A stretch of 64,000 nucleotides of DNA from Burkholderiales bacterium (GCA_017307855.1 JAFKGD010000001.1:248001-312000); one strand, 5' to 3'; positions 17,403 to 26,114 are shown, counted from the stretch's first letter. The notes: generated from the sequence alone by a model not told the origin. Made by a program: numbers and translations.

Positions 17403-18236
17403 TCAATCGGTTGCAGCCGGCTGCGCGCGCAGGTCGGTGACCAGCATTCGGCCAGGGCGATGCGTCACGTAGCGCGGCACGCCCGCGCGGCGCAGGGCTT
17501 CGATCGCGGTGAGGCCGCAGCCCCAGTACAGCATGGTCTCGCCGGGCAGCGGCGGCAACGGCTCGCCGAAGTCCGGCCGTGCCAGGTCATCGATGCCCAA
17601 TGCCGCGCCATCGCCACGATGCAGCGGCGCGCCGTGCGCCAGCGGCAGCCGCGCGGTCAGGCGCGCCACCGTGTCCACCTGGTCATCGGCGAACGGCCGT
17701 GCCGACACCACCACGGGCCCGCGGAACCGGCCGGCCGGCACGCAGTCGAGCCAGGTGCGGAACAGCCCGCCCTGAATACCCTGCTCGACATGGCGCAGGC
17801 GCACACCCGCCTGGGCCAGTTGCGCCTCCTGAGAAAACCAGCAGCCCAGCACCAGGGCCACGTCGTCGGGCTGCCACAGGTCCATCAGGTGCGACGGCTC
17901 GGCGGCCTGCGCGCCGCCTTGCCACAGCTGGTAGCCGCCCAGGTCGCGCCGCACATCCACGTCGATGCCCAGCGCGGGCAGCCACGGATCGCCCGGCGCG
18001 CCCACGGCCATCAGCGGCAGCGGCCCGGCGTTGCGGCGGCAGAACTCCGCGAACTCGTCGGCCCACGCCGCCGGCAGCACCACCAGGTTGCCCTGCAGCC
18101 AGCCGGGCGCCAGACCCGAGGTGAGCGTGCCCCGCCCGGCGCGCGCCGCCTGCCGGATGGCCTGCGGCGTGAGCGCGGGCCGGCCGGCATCGGCCGGGCC
18201 GACCCCGGCCACCGGTGTGCCGCGTGTTCCGCTCAT
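17403..18236 (-). CDS. DUF1445 / D-glutamate cyclase-like putative hydro-lyase
   Basis: A 277-residue member of the DUF1445 (UPF0317, YcsI) family. TSGLAPGWLQGNLVVLP near residue 40, AFGIDVDV-like LGIDVDVRRDLGGY near 90, LGCWFSQEAQL near 130 and the YWGCGLTA block near 240 are recognisable. Relatives are annotated hydro-lyases and one clade is the mitochondrial D-glutamate cyclase that dehydrates D-Glu to a lactam. Its ATG overlaps the TGA of the hydantoinase gene (18233-18236), so the two are translationally coupled; acting on a D-carbamoyl- or D-amino-acid-like intermediate from the hydantoinase is a reasonable guess. Confidence 0.82.
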   Translation of the reverse strand: MSGTRGTPVAGVGPADAGRPALTPQAIRQAARAGRGTLTSGLAPGWLQGNLVVLPAAWADEFAEFCRRNAGPLPLMAVGAPGDPWLPALGIDVDVRRDLGGYQLWQGGAQAAEPSHLMDLWQPDDVALVLGCWFSQEAQLAQAGVRLRHVEQGIQGGLFRTWLDCVPAGRFRGPVVVSARPFADDQVDTVARLTARLPLAHGAPLHRGDGAALGIDDLARPDFGEPLPPLPGETMLYWGCGLTAIEALRRAGVPRYVTHRPGRMLVTDLRAQPAATD

Positions 18237-19657
18237 GCCGACCTCAGCGGAATGCCGTGCCGGCCGCGCCGCAGGAAGCGCCCCTGCCCCGGCTGCCCGC
18301 GCAGCTCGCCATCGGCGCAGACCAGTTCGCCGCGCAGCCACACGTGCGTGGGCCAGCCCGTCACGTCCATGCCGGCATAGGGCGTGTAGTCCACGTTGTG
18401 GTGCAGGAGCGCGTTGTCGATCACGGTCTTGCGATGCGGATCCCACAGCGCCAGATCGGCATCCGCGCCCACGGCGATCTGGCCCTTGTGCGGCAGCAGG
18501 CCGTACAGGCGCGCGGGCGCCGTGCAGCACAGCTCCACGAATTCGGCCAGCGTCAGCCGCCCGGCCATCACGCCTTCGGAGAACAGCAGCGGCATGCGCG
18601 TTTCCACCCCCGGTATGCCGTTGGCGATGAAGCGGAACGACGCGCGCGGCCCGTACTTGAGCTTGCCGGTCTCGTCGAAGCGGTACGGCGCATGGTCCGA
18701 CGACACCAGCGACAGCGCGCCGTTCTGTAGCCCGCGCCACACGAAGGGCGCGTTCTCCTTCGCTCGCGGCGGCGGGCTGCACATGCACTTGGCGCCCTCG
18801 TCGCCGTGCAGGTCGTCGGTGGAAAGAAACAGGTATTGCGGACACGTCTCGGCCACCACCGGCAGCCCCCGCGCGCGCGCCTGGCCGATGACGTCGATGG
18901 CCTCGCGGCCCGACACGTGCACGATCAGCAGCGGCGCGCCCACCAGCTCGGCCAGCGCCACGGCGCGGAAGGTGGCCTCGCGCTCCACCAGCATGGGCCG
19001 CGAATCGGCGTGATGGCGCGGCGCCGTCTTGCCTTCGCGCTCCAGCCTGTCCGTCAGCCACAGGATGCAATCGAGGTTTTCGGCATGCACCATGGTCAGC
19101 ATGCCGCAGCCGCGCGAGGCGTCCAGCACGTCGAGCACCTGCCGGTCGGACAGGCGAAGTGCCTCGTAGGTGAGATAGATCTTGGCCGAGGTGTAGCCCT
19201 CCTCCACCAGGGCCGGCAGTTCGTCGGCGAGCACGGCCTCGGTCGGATCGGACACGATCATGTGGAAACCGTAATCGACGTGCGAGTGCCCGTCGGCCCG
19301 TGCGTGATAGACCGCCAGCGCATCGCGCAGCGTCTGCCCCTTGAACTGCGGCGCAAACGGGATGATGGTGGTGGTGCCGCCGAAGGCGGCCGAACGGCTG
19401 CCGCTCTCGAAATCGTCGGCCATCTGCGCGCCGCGCGCGGCGCTGCCGGGATTGGGCGGCTGGTCGACGTGCACGTGGGCATCCACGCCACCCGGCAGCA
19501 CCCAGCGGCCGGCCGCGTCGAAGCGGGTGCGACCGCCGGCCAGGCCCTCGCCCAGCGCGGCGATGCGCCCGCCCCGGATGCCGATGTCACAGCGCACCAG
19601 CCCCTGGCCGGTGAACACCTCGCCACCGTGAATGACGCTGTCGAAATCCTGGGTCAC
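18233..19657 (-). CDS. D-hydantoinase/dihydropyrimidinase-type cyclic amidohydrolase
   Basis: A 474-residue cyclic-imide hydrolase. All metal ligands appear: HVH in GGVDAHVHVD (about residue 57-59), the carbamylated Lys in SAKIYLTY (near 150), His in VHAENLD, His in IVHVSG and Asp in SSDHAPYRF. It opens five- or six-membered cyclic ureides (hydantoins, dihydropyrimidines) to N-carbamoyl amino acids. The start is a GTG at 19657; earlier in-frame starts would overlap the receptor gene. It lies between the ABC receptor (10-nt gap) and DUF1445 (4-nt overlap). No carbamoylase gene is present, which is unusual for a complete pathway. Confidence 0.92.
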   Translation of the reverse strand: MTQDFDSVIHGGEVFTGQGLVRCDIGIRGGRIAALGEGLAGGRTRFDAAGRWVLPGGVDAHVHVDQPPNPGSAARGAQMADDFESGSRSAAFGGTTTIIPFAPQFKGQTLRDALAVYHARADGHSHVDYGFHMIVSDPTEAVLADELPALVEEGYTSAKIYLTYEALRLSDRQVLDVLDASRGCGMLTMVHAENLDCILWLTDRLEREGKTAPRHHADSRPMLVEREATFRAVALAELVGAPLLIVHVSGREAIDVIGQARARGLPVVAETCPQYLFLSTDDLHGDEGAKCMCSPPPRAKENAPFVWRGLQNGALSLVSSDHAPYRFDETGKLKYGPRASFRFIANGIPGVETRMPLLFSEGVMAGRLTLAEFVELCCTAPARLYGLLPHKGQIAVGADADLALWDPHRKTVIDNALLHHNVDYTPYAGMDVTGWPTHVWLRGELVCADGELRGQPGQGRFLRRGRHGIPLRSA

Positions 19658-19667
19658 GGGGCGCGCC

Positions 19668-20711
19668 TCACTGCGGCAGCTTGCGGTCGGCGGCCGCGGG
19701 CAGGAAGCGCCCGTCGTATACGGCGTCGGGCGCGGGCTTGGCGGGCAGGTCGAAGGCAGCGGCCACGGTGTCGATCTGGCTGGCCAGGCGTGCCGGGTCG
19801 ACCACGCCCAGACCGGCACTGCGCGTGGCCGGGCTGGCGATCTGGTTCTTCAGCAGCCATTGCAGCTTTTCGGTTTCGATAGGCTTGTTGACCAGCGGAT
19901 CGCGCTTGGCCAGCGCCTCGATGGCGGCGGCCGGGTCGGCCAGCGCGTCGCGCCAGCCCATGGCCGTGGCGCGGACGAAGGCCTCGACCACCTTCGGCTG
20001 CGTCGTCAGCAGCTTGCGCGACACCATCAGCGCGTTGCCGTACAGATCGAGCCCGAAATCGGCGTAGCGCAGGAACACCACGTCGTCCTGCTTGAGGCCC
20101 ATGGTCTTGAGGTTGAACCACACGCTCGAATCAAAGCCCGTCACCGCATCCACGTCGCCACGCGCCAGCACCGTCTCGCGCACGCGGATGTCCACGTTCT
20201 CGATCTTCACCTTCGACAGATCGACGCTGGCGCGCCGCGCGAACGCCGGGAACATGCGGTAGGCGCCGTCGCTCACCGGCCCGCCCACGCGCTTGCCCAC
20301 CAGATCGGCCGGTTTGGTGATGCCGCTTTTCTTGAGCGCGATCACCGACAGCGGGCTGTTGGCATACAGCATCAGCACCGCCACCGGCGCCTGCTGCGGA
20401 TTGCGCGCCGCGAACTCGATCAGCGAGCTGGAATCGGCGAAGCCGAAGTCGTACGAGTTGTTGCCCAGCCGGGCCAGCACGTCGCCCGTGCCGTTGGACG
20501 CGTCCAGCGTCACGTCGAGCCCGGCCGCCTTGAAGTAGCCGCGCTCCTGCGCCAGGAACCAGGGCGCATTGGAGCCGTCGGGCTTGTAGTTGAGCGAGAA
20601 CTTGACGGCCGTCTGGGCCGACACGCCCGCGCTGGCGAGCAGCGCCGCGGCCAGCGCGGTCATCAGGCCCAGGCGGCGGCCCCACGAGCGGGGCGAGAGA
20701 GCAGAGTGCAT
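19668..20711 (-). CDS. ABC transporter substrate-binding protein (NMT1/SsuA-like)
   Basis: A 347-residue periplasmic receptor with a Sec signal peptide (cut near GVSAQ, residue 33). The family landmarks WFLAQERGYFKAAGLDV, TGDVLARLGNNSYDFGFAD and VGGPVSDGAYRMFPAFAR are those of the NMT1/THI5/SsuA group, which feed pyrimidine-like, taurine and nitrate-type ABC importers. GAGGA lies before the ATG at 20711. It heads the operon with the hydantoinase. No ABC permease or ATPase is in the window, so the receptor is an orphan or its partners lie elsewhere. Confidence 0.9.
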   Translation of the reverse strand: MHSALSPRSWGRRLGLMTALAAALLASAGVSAQTAVKFSLNYKPDGSNAPWFLAQERGYFKAAGLDVTLDASNGTGDVLARLGNNSYDFGFADSSSLIEFAARNPQQAPVAVLMLYANSPLSVIALKKSGITKPADLVGKRVGGPVSDGAYRMFPAFARRASVDLSKVKIENVDIRVRETVLARGDVDAVTGFDSSVWFNLKTMGLKQDDVVFLRYADFGLDLYGNALMVSRKLLTTQPKVVEAFVRATAMGWRDALADPAAAIEALAKRDPLVNKPIETEKLQWLLKNQIASPATRSAGLGVVDPARLASQIDTVAAAFDLPAKPAPDAVYDGRFLPAAADRKLPQ

Positions 20712-20830
20712 GGCAGATCCTCGGAGGTTGATGGTGGCCGCGAGCATTTCGCGTACCTGGCATTGCTGATGCAACCCACAGGCCGCATGCCGCCCCATCC
20801 CATGCAAATCAACCACTTGCCCGCCGATTC

Positions 20831-20857
20831 CGCGCAATCGGTGCGCTCAATTGCGCG
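20831..20857. promoter_or_regulatory. Inverted repeat, candidate operator of the hydantoinase regulon
   Basis: CGCGCAAT (20831-20838) and its exact reverse complement ATTGCGCG (20850-20857) are separated by 11 bp in the 219-bp region between the divergent receptor and GntR genes. It is the clearest dyad there and is placed to control both directions. The arm spacing is wider than the compact palindromes of most FCD-type GntR proteins. Confidence 0.5.
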
Positions 20858-20930
20858 AAATGGGCGCAGCGCGCACCAAGCCCGGGCATGCCGCGCGGCC
20901 AATGCCCCACATTCGTCACCCTGATTCGCC

Positions 20931-21623
20931 ATGGCCACCACCGCCCCCACCGAAGACGCCGTCTACCGCCAGATCCACGCCGCCATCGTCGACCAGCGCC
21001 TGCCCGCCGGCAGCCGGCTGACCGAAACTGCGCTGGCCGACGTGATGTCGGCCTCGCGCCGCCACGTCGACAAGGCCCTGTGGCGGCTGGCCCACGACAA
21101 GCTCGTGCGCCTGCGCCGCAATGCGGGCGCCTGGGTGGCCGCGCCCAGCCTCCAGGAAGCGCGCGAAATCTACGGCCTGCGCCTCGTCATCGAGGAAGCC
21201 GCCGCCCGGCAGGCCTGCAACGCCTGGCGCCCCGAAGGCCTGCGCACCCTGAAAGCCAACCTGGCCGCCGAAGAAGCCGCCCACCGCGCCCGCGACCTGC
21301 GCGAGGCCGTGCGCCTGTCAGGCGAATTCCACGTGCTGCTGGCGCGCCTGTCGGGCAACGGCGAAATGGCGGCGCTGGTGGAGCAACTGGTGGCGCGCAC
21401 CAGCCTCGTCACCCAGCTCTACGCCAACCCCGAGGGCCTGGGCTGCTGGCACAGCCAACACCACGAACTGATGTCGGCCATCACCCAGCGCCAGGCCGAC
21501 CGTACGGCCGAGCTGATGCGGGCGCATCTGATGGAGCTGGAAGAGGCGCTGCGCGTGCCGCCGGCGGGGGGCCGGCATCGGGAGCTGGAGCAGGCGCTGG
21601 TGGGGCAAGCCGCGCGCGGCTGA
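20931..21623 (+). CDS. GntR-family transcriptional regulator (FCD subfamily)
   Basis: A 230-residue regulator: winged helix at residues about 10-75 (GSRLTETALADVMSASRRHV), FCD ligand domain at 85-215, with the metal-site histidine in EFHVLLARLSGN and another in HHELMSAI. It is divergent from the receptor-hydantoinase-DUF1445 operon and probably controls it in response to a cyclic ureide or its product. No clear Shine-Dalgarno precedes the ATG. Confidence 0.92.
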   Translation: MATTAPTEDAVYRQIHAAIVDQRLPAGSRLTETALADVMSASRRHVDKALWRLAHDKLVRLRRNAGAWVAAPSLQEAREIYGLRLVIEEAAARQACNAWRPEGLRTLKANLAAEEAAHRARDLREAVRLSGEFHVLLARLSGNGEMAALVEQLVARTSLVTQLYANPEGLGCWHSQHHELMSAITQRQADRTAELMRAHLMELEEALRVPPAGGRHRELEQALVGQAARG

Positions 21624-21648
21624 CGACTTTTGCAAGGAGGATTGTGAT

Positions 21649-21662
21649 ATTCTGGTCAGAAT
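21649..21662. promoter_or_regulatory. Palindromic operator overlapping the antitoxin start
   Basis: ATTCTG and CAGAAT arms with a 2-bp centre (21649-21662) run into the antitoxin's ATG at 21661. A GATATT at 21646-21651 could be the -10, in which case the mRNA would be leaderless or nearly so. Phd-type antitoxins bind such palindromes at their own promoter. AAGGAGG at 21634-21640 is 20 nt upstream of the ATG, too far to act as a normal ribosome-binding site. Confidence 0.6.
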
Positions 21663-21972
21663 GACTAGTTTCAACAAAGCCCCGTCCTCCCCATCCAGGC
21701 GCCCCGCCCCGCCGCCGGGCCACTGGTTGCTGCAAGACGCCAAGGCGCGCTTCAGCGAACTGGTGCGGCGCGTGCACAGCGACGGGCCGCAGCATGTCAC
21801 CGTTCATGGCCGCGACGAGGTCGTCGTCATCGCGGCGGACGAGTTCCGGCGGCTGCAGGGGCTGCGTACCGGTCAGGCACTGATCGATGTGCTGCAGGCA
21901 TCTCCGCACCGGGACATCGAGCTGCAGGTCGCGCTGTCCACGCTATCGCCTGTGCGCGACGTCGAGCTATGA
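21661..21972 (+). CDS. Phd/YefM-family antitoxin
   Basis: A 103-residue antitoxin. The Phd fold is clear from WLLQDAKARFSELVRR (residues about 22-37), followed by VTVHGRDEVVVIAADEFRRL; the C-terminal part (from about 75) is the toxin-binding tail. It neutralises the PIN toxin and should autorepress via the palindrome at its start. Its TGA overlaps the toxin's ATG (21969-21972), the usual coupling. The N-terminal 20 residues are proline-rich and unlike the family; the true start may differ, since upstream codons ATT and CTG in frame lie at a better distance from an AAGGAGG. Confidence 0.88.
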   Translation: MTSFNKAPSSPSRRPAPPPGHWLLQDAKARFSELVRRVHSDGPQHVTVHGRDEVVVIAADEFRRLQGLRTGQALIDVLQASPHRDIELQVALSTLSPVRDVEL

Positions 21973-22436
21973 CCGGCTTCCTGCTCGACACCAACATCCT
22001 GTCAGAACTGCGCCGTTCCAAGCCCGAGCCCAAAGTTCTCGCCTTTGTCGGCGCGCAGCCGCTCGAAACCCTGTTCGTCAGTTCGGTCACCTTTGCCGAA
22101 ATCCGGTTCGGCATCGAACTGATCGCGGACGTTCACAAGCGGGCCGCGCTGACCGAATGGCTCGATCTGCAGTTACGCCCCATGTTTGAAAGCCGCGTGC
22201 TGCCCGTCAGCGAAGACGTGATGTTCAAGTGGCGACTCAGGGTGGAAGAAGGCCGCAAGGTGGGCCACACCTTTCCCCAACCCGACCTGATCATTGCGGC
22301 CACGGCCCTGCACCACGGACTGACCATCGTTTCGCGCGACACGGCCGGGTATGCAAAAACAGGCGTACCCCTGGTCAACCCGTGGGAACAGGAATCGCCA
22401 GCGCCTCTGCGCTCGCCGAAACCTCTGGGCAAGTGA
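21969..22436 (+). CDS. PIN-domain toxin (VapC-like ribonuclease)
   Basis: A 155-residue PIN-fold toxin. The acidic active site is intact: Asp8 in LLDTNILSELR, Glu in TFAEIRFGIE near residue 45, and Asp in FPQPDLIIAATALHH near 100 (with the later SRDTAGY aspartate). VapC-type toxins cut tRNA or rRNA. It is overlapped by the antitoxin gene. The last 15 residues (ESPAPLRSPKPLGK) are not family-like and abut the HipB remnant, suggesting the 3' end was altered by a junction. Confidence 0.9.
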   Translation: MTGFLLDTNILSELRRSKPEPKVLAFVGAQPLETLFVSSVTFAEIRFGIELIADVHKRAALTEWLDLQLRPMFESRVLPVSEDVMFKWRLRVEEGRKVGHTFPQPDLIIAATALHHGLTIVSRDTAGYAKTGVPLVNPWEQESPAPLRSPKPLGK

Positions 22437-22722
22437 TGTCGGCGTGAGCAAGCAGTTTGTCTCCGACGTCGAATACGGCAAGCCCACCGTCCAGATGGGC
22501 CGCGTGCTCGGGTTGCTGTCCGAGATGGGCCTGCAGTTGACGCTGGAGGTGCCCAGCCAGGCCGAAGCCGAATTGCAAAAACTCATCGAACAGGGCGGCG
22601 TGAGTTCGGCACGCGCGCGGGCCCCAGCACGCGCCGCAAACCCGACGGAGCGGCCTGATCCATGCGCACCATGCTTCGCGCTTGATCTACGTCGATGCAT
22701 TGGTGAAGCCTTCCGCCAGTAA
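22435..22722 (+). pseudogene. Truncated HipB-like (XRE) antitoxin fragment
   Basis: The translated stretch DVGVSKQFVSDVEYGKPTVQ (from 22435) and the following LGLLSEMGLQLTLEV match the second half of the helix-turn-helix and the C-terminal strand of HipB-type antitoxins. The first helices are missing and there is no start codon of its own; the frame is open back into the PIN gene only by chance. From about 22610 the translation is no longer family-like. No HipA kinase follows. It appears to be the scar of a deletion or insertion joined to the toxin gene. Confidence 0.6.
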
Positions 22723-22804
22723 GGCGCAGGGCTCGCCGACCAGCCGATGCGTCCTGAGTCGGTCGTTCAGTCCAACTGCATGAGGCCTTCGCTACCATAC
22801 CGGC

Positions 22805-23419
22805 ATGCCCTCACCGCTCTGGACTTTCACAGATGCAGTCTCGCCCGGTCGTGCCCAGGCGATGTTGGCTACCCGTTCGTTCGCCGATGTGCTGGAAATG
22901 CTTGAATTGGCAGCGGTTGAGGGTTTCGTCTGGGAGCCGTACAACCGTGGGTCGAAGCTCTTCGGGTGTGCGCGGGCGTGCTTCAGGGTCGTGGTTTCAT
23001 CAGCCACGTACGATGCCCTCTACAACTGTCCCGTAGGCCTGCGTGCTACCTACGCCTTATCACCAGAGCATGGGGAGAGTGCGAATCGCTTGGCATTGTC
23101 CGTTGTACACCCTGTGCTAATGGCATTCCCCCGGCCCTCAACGGCGCCTGCCGATCAGCTCGTCAGGCTTTCGCTCGCAGCGCCGCAGGCCAAGGTGTGG
23201 ATTGATGAAGACGAAATTGCAGGCCAGATGGGTGTGGAGGCTGACCAGATCGTCTTCCCTCCATGGAAAGCGCGGACCGAGAACGACGCTGGACTGCGTG
23301 CTCCTTGCGGCACTCGACTCGTCGTCATCGGTGGATGGGTCGATTCTCAAGGTGTTGTCCGCAACAATCCGGACAAGGGGGGCAGAAGCACAGAAATCCA
23401 CTTGACGGGGTACACCTGA
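22805..23419 (+). CDS. Hypothetical protein (unknown family)
   Basis: A 204-residue protein I do not recognise. It is soluble, without a signal peptide or membrane helices, with four cysteines (two in GCARACFRV). The region is lower in GC and codon use is more relaxed than its neighbours, which together with the TA pair and broken hipB suggests acquired DNA. There is no obvious partner gene; an immunity- or defence-accessory role is only a guess. The ATG at 22805 opens the frame, but no ribosome-binding site is clear. Confidence 0.55.
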   Translation: MPSPLWTFTDAVSPGRAQAMLATRSFADVLEMLELAAVEGFVWEPYNRGSKLFGCARACFRVVVSSATYDALYNCPVGLRATYALSPEHGESANRLALSVVHPVLMAFPRPSTAPADQLVRLSLAAPQAKVWIDEDEIAGQMGVEADQIVFPPWKARTENDAGLRAPCGTRLVVIGGWVDSQGVVRNNPDKGGRSTEIHLTGYT

Positions 23420-23702
23420 GTTCACTGCCGCTCTCAAGCCGCATGTTCATCACTCCTTTGACAAAATAGGCTTCCTGCCGTTCGAAAACTGCATGACCGG
23501 AATCGAGCGGTTTCGGATCGGGAACAAGTCATGTCAGAAATCTATTCCGGATCATTTTTCGACGCGCGGTAGTCAAACAAACACCGTTGTCGACAGCATT
23601 CTCAGGCTCGTCGGTCACTGAAGCTATGCTGCATTGACGATTGCTGCGCCAATGTGCCTATAGGCCGTGGACATCACCTCAGTTGGCTCGGACAGTCCCC
23701 CG
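23420..23702. other. Non-coding stretch with a candidate promoter for the next gene
   Basis: About 280 bp of lower-GC sequence without a credible gene. TTGACG at 23634-23639 and TATAGG at 23659-23664 (19-bp spacer) could form a weak sigma-70 promoter for the gene at 23703. Nothing else recognised. Confidence 0.4.
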
Positions 23703-24050
23703 ATGACGCAAAGCACTGCCAAGCTGACTTGCCCGCTCGCCCTCCACGGCTGGGCCTCCGACAACTACACCCTCGCCTCCGGCCCACCCGCCGTCCTCAT
23801 CAATCCCGAGGCCGACGCCCTCACCCTGCTCTCCTGGGGCTTCGGCCAGTTGCAGCAGTGCACGGCGGTGCTGGATGCCGTTTCCATCGCGCGGCGCGCC
23901 GCGCCGGAGGGCTCGGCGCCCGCGCTGGGGGCGGTGCTGCATTTCGCGGCGCAGTCTCAGTCGGTGCTGCAGGCGGGCATCGAGAAGCTCCACGCACAGG
24001 CGCTGGCTGCCGCAACCGGGCAAGCGGATCGCGCCGTTGTGCAGGAATAG
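23703..24050 (+). CDS. Small hypothetical protein
   Basis: A 115-residue soluble protein of unknown function: an N-terminal part with TCPLALHGWASDNYTLASG, then two long helices (LLSWGFGQLQQCTAVLDAV and VLQAGIEKLHAQALAA). The layout of a short leader and helical pair resembles small uncharacterised regulators or DUF3077-like proteins, but I cannot place it. I chose the ATG at 23703 since the only plausible promoter has its start site near 23671; a GTG at 23667 is the alternative. High third-position GC supports coding. Confidence 0.6.
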   Translation: MTQSTAKLTCPLALHGWASDNYTLASGPPAVLINPEADALTLLSWGFGQLQQCTAVLDAVSIARRAAPEGSAPALGAVLHFAAQSQSVLQAGIEKLHAQALAAATGQADRAVVQE

Positions 24051-24322
24051 TCGCCCCCCGGGTGCGCATTTTTTCTCGCTGGCGCGGTGCCGGGGTGCGC
24101 CGGCCGGGTGCGCCAACCTGACTTCCGCAGCGATAATCGTGGGCTTTGCCCGGCGCGGCCGTTCCGCTGCGCCGTGGCCGGCCAGCCCGCCAGAACGCTC
24201 GCCCTCCGTATCCTGTGATCGATCGCGCCGCCCTGCCGCTCCTGCCTTCGTCGCCTCCAAGGCACCCTGCTCCTCCTACTGCCCCCGCTGTCGCGGCGCG
24301 CCGCCCATCCTGCCGCCGGGCG
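24051..24322. other. Non-coding stretch
   Basis: A 272-bp GC-rich gap between two plus-strand genes. An ATTTTTTCTC run at about 24068 is not preceded by a strong stem. I see no gene or clear regulatory site. Confidence 0.4.
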
Positions 24323-26053
24323 ATGGCCGGCATGCGGCTGTGGATGCTGATGCTGCTGGTGGCGGGCCTGGGCCTGCTGCTCACCTGGGGCGGCGCCAGC
24401 TGGGCGCAGGCGCCGATGAAGGTGCAGACGTCGCCCGCCTTCGCGGGCGGCGGCGAGTGGTGGCTGGACACCACGGGCGAACTGCCGCCGCATGCGGTGG
24501 CCACGTCTCCCACTGCGCACTGGCAGCCGCTGGCGCAGGTGCGCCAGTCCAATCTGGGGCCGGGGCAGGCGCTGTGGGTGCGCTTTACCCTGCTGCCCAC
24601 GATGAAGTCCGAGCGGGCTTACCTGGAAGTGACCTATTCCACCGTGGATCGGGTGGTGCTGTACGCACGCGATCCGGTCAACGGCCAGTGGCTGATGCGG
24701 CACCAGGCGGGTGACCGCATACCCGTGTCGCAATGGCCGGTGCCGCACCGCTATCCCATGCTGCCGGTGACGACCTCGCCCGACCAGGCCACCGACTACC
24801 TGCTGCGCATCGAGAACATGCACGGCTTCAGCGCGCCGCTGCTGCTCGAATCCGAATCGGCCGTGCACCGGGCCGATCAGCGCGTCACGCTGCTGCTGGG
24901 CGCGTTCTTCGGGTTGGGGCTGCTGGCGGCGGTGGTGAGCCTGCTGAGCGCGGTGGCGCTGCGCGACGGCACCTATGCGCTGTATTCGATGAGCGTGATG
25001 GCCACGGCGCTGGTGCAGGCGGCGATGACGGGCATGGCCGGATTGCACCTGTGGCCCGATTCACCGGTATGGACGGACCGCGCGCCCTTCGTGCTCTCGC
25101 CCGTGGCCGCCTCGCTGATGATGCTGACGATGACGGCCATCGTCTCCACGCGCGAGCGTTCGCCGGCGCTGTGGCGCGCGGTGCTGGCGCTGCTGTGGGT
25201 GTCGATGGCGTCCGCCGTGCTGGTGGCGCTGGAAGCGCCCGCCTGGCGCGGGCTGGTGCCGGTGGTGTCGGTCACGCTGTGCTCGGTGGTGGCGGTGGGG
25301 GTGATGTGCTGGGCCTGGTACCGCGGCGACCGCTATGCGCCCTGGACGCTGCTGGCCACGCTGCCGGTGGCGCTGGCGGCGGCGTTTCCGGTGGCGCGGC
25401 TGGCGGGCTGGGTGCCGGCCACCACCTGGACGCACTTCATCATGCAGTTCGCCATCGCGGTGGAGCTGCCGGTGCTGCTGCTCGTGCTCATGCACCGCAG
25501 CCGCCAGCAGCGCGAAAACAGCCGCCGGCTGCAGCGCGAATCGCAGATCGACCCGAGCACGGGCCTGGGCACCGAGCGCCTGTTCCTCTCGCGCGCGCGG
25601 CGCACGGCCGAGCGCGCGCAGCAGCGCTGGCCGGGCGGCAGCGCCATCTTCGTGGTGGAGGTGTGCAATGTGGCCGAGCTGCAGCGCAAATTCGGCCGCC
25701 GCGCGCTGGAAGACGTCCCGTTGCGCGTGTCGTCGCGCATCCTGGCCATCGCGCGCGACATCGACACCGTGGCGCGCCTGGGCGAATACCGCTTCGGCCT
25801 GCTGCTCGACGGCCCGGTGAACCCTGCCGACATCGAAGCCACGGGCGCGCGCCTGGTGGCCCGCTGCCTCATGCCGCACGAGCAGAAGCCCCAGGAATGG
25901 GTGACACGCGTGCACGTGGCCTATGCCGTGCTGCCGCACGACGGCTCCCCGGTGACACGCATCGTCGAGCTGCTGCACCACCTGCTCGATGCCGTGCCCG
26001 AGGGCTCGCGCAAGGCCGTCTTCGCCCTGGCCGAGCCGCCGCGCGCGGGCTGA
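24323..26053 (+). CDS. 7TM receptor-like membrane protein with degenerate GGDEF domain
   Basis: A 576-residue membrane protein. An N-terminal signal/membrane segment (residues about 5-28) leads to a periplasmic 7TMR-DISM extracellular domain ([32 protein letters not shown] near residues 85-180), then about seven transmembrane helices (about 195-385) and a cytoplasmic GGDEF-like domain (about 390-570). The diguanylate cyclase signature is ruined: the expected GGDEF reads GEYRF in [14 protein letters not shown], so it cannot make c-di-GMP by the normal mechanism. It may act as a sensor or as a nucleotide-binding or partner-binding module. The start is uncertain by a few codons (24323 or 24332). 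Confidence 0.85.
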   Translation: MAGMRLWMLMLLVAGLGLLLTWGGASWAQAPMKVQTSPAFAGGGEWWLDTTGELPPHAVATSPTAHWQPLAQVRQSNLGPGQALWVRFTLLPTMKSERAYLEVTYSTVDRVVLYARDPVNGQWLMRHQAGDRIPVSQWPVPHRYPMLPVTTSPDQATDYLLRIENMHGFSAPLLLESESAVHRADQRVTLLLGAFFGLGLLAAVVSLLSAVALRDGTYALYSMSVMATALVQAAMTGMAGLHLWPDSPVWTDRAPFVLSPVAASLMMLTMTAIVSTRERSPALWRAVLALLWVSMASAVLVALEAPAWRGLVPVVSVTLCSVVAVGVMCWAWYRGDRYAPWTLLATLPVALAAAFPVARLAGWVPATTWTHFIMQFAIAVELPVLLLVLMHRSRQQRENSRRLQRESQIDPSTGLGTERLFLSRARRTAERAQQRWPGGSAIFVVEVCNVAELQRKFGRRALEDVPLRVSSRILAIARDIDTVARLGEYRFGLLLDGPVNPADIEATGARLVARCLMPHEQKPQEWVTRVHVAYAVLPHDGSPVTRIVELLHHLLDAVPEGSRKAVFALAEPPRAG

Positions 26054-26114
26054 GGGCGCACAATCCCGCATCCGTCGAAAGACGCACTTACAAGCTACAG
26101 AAGGAAGCACCATC

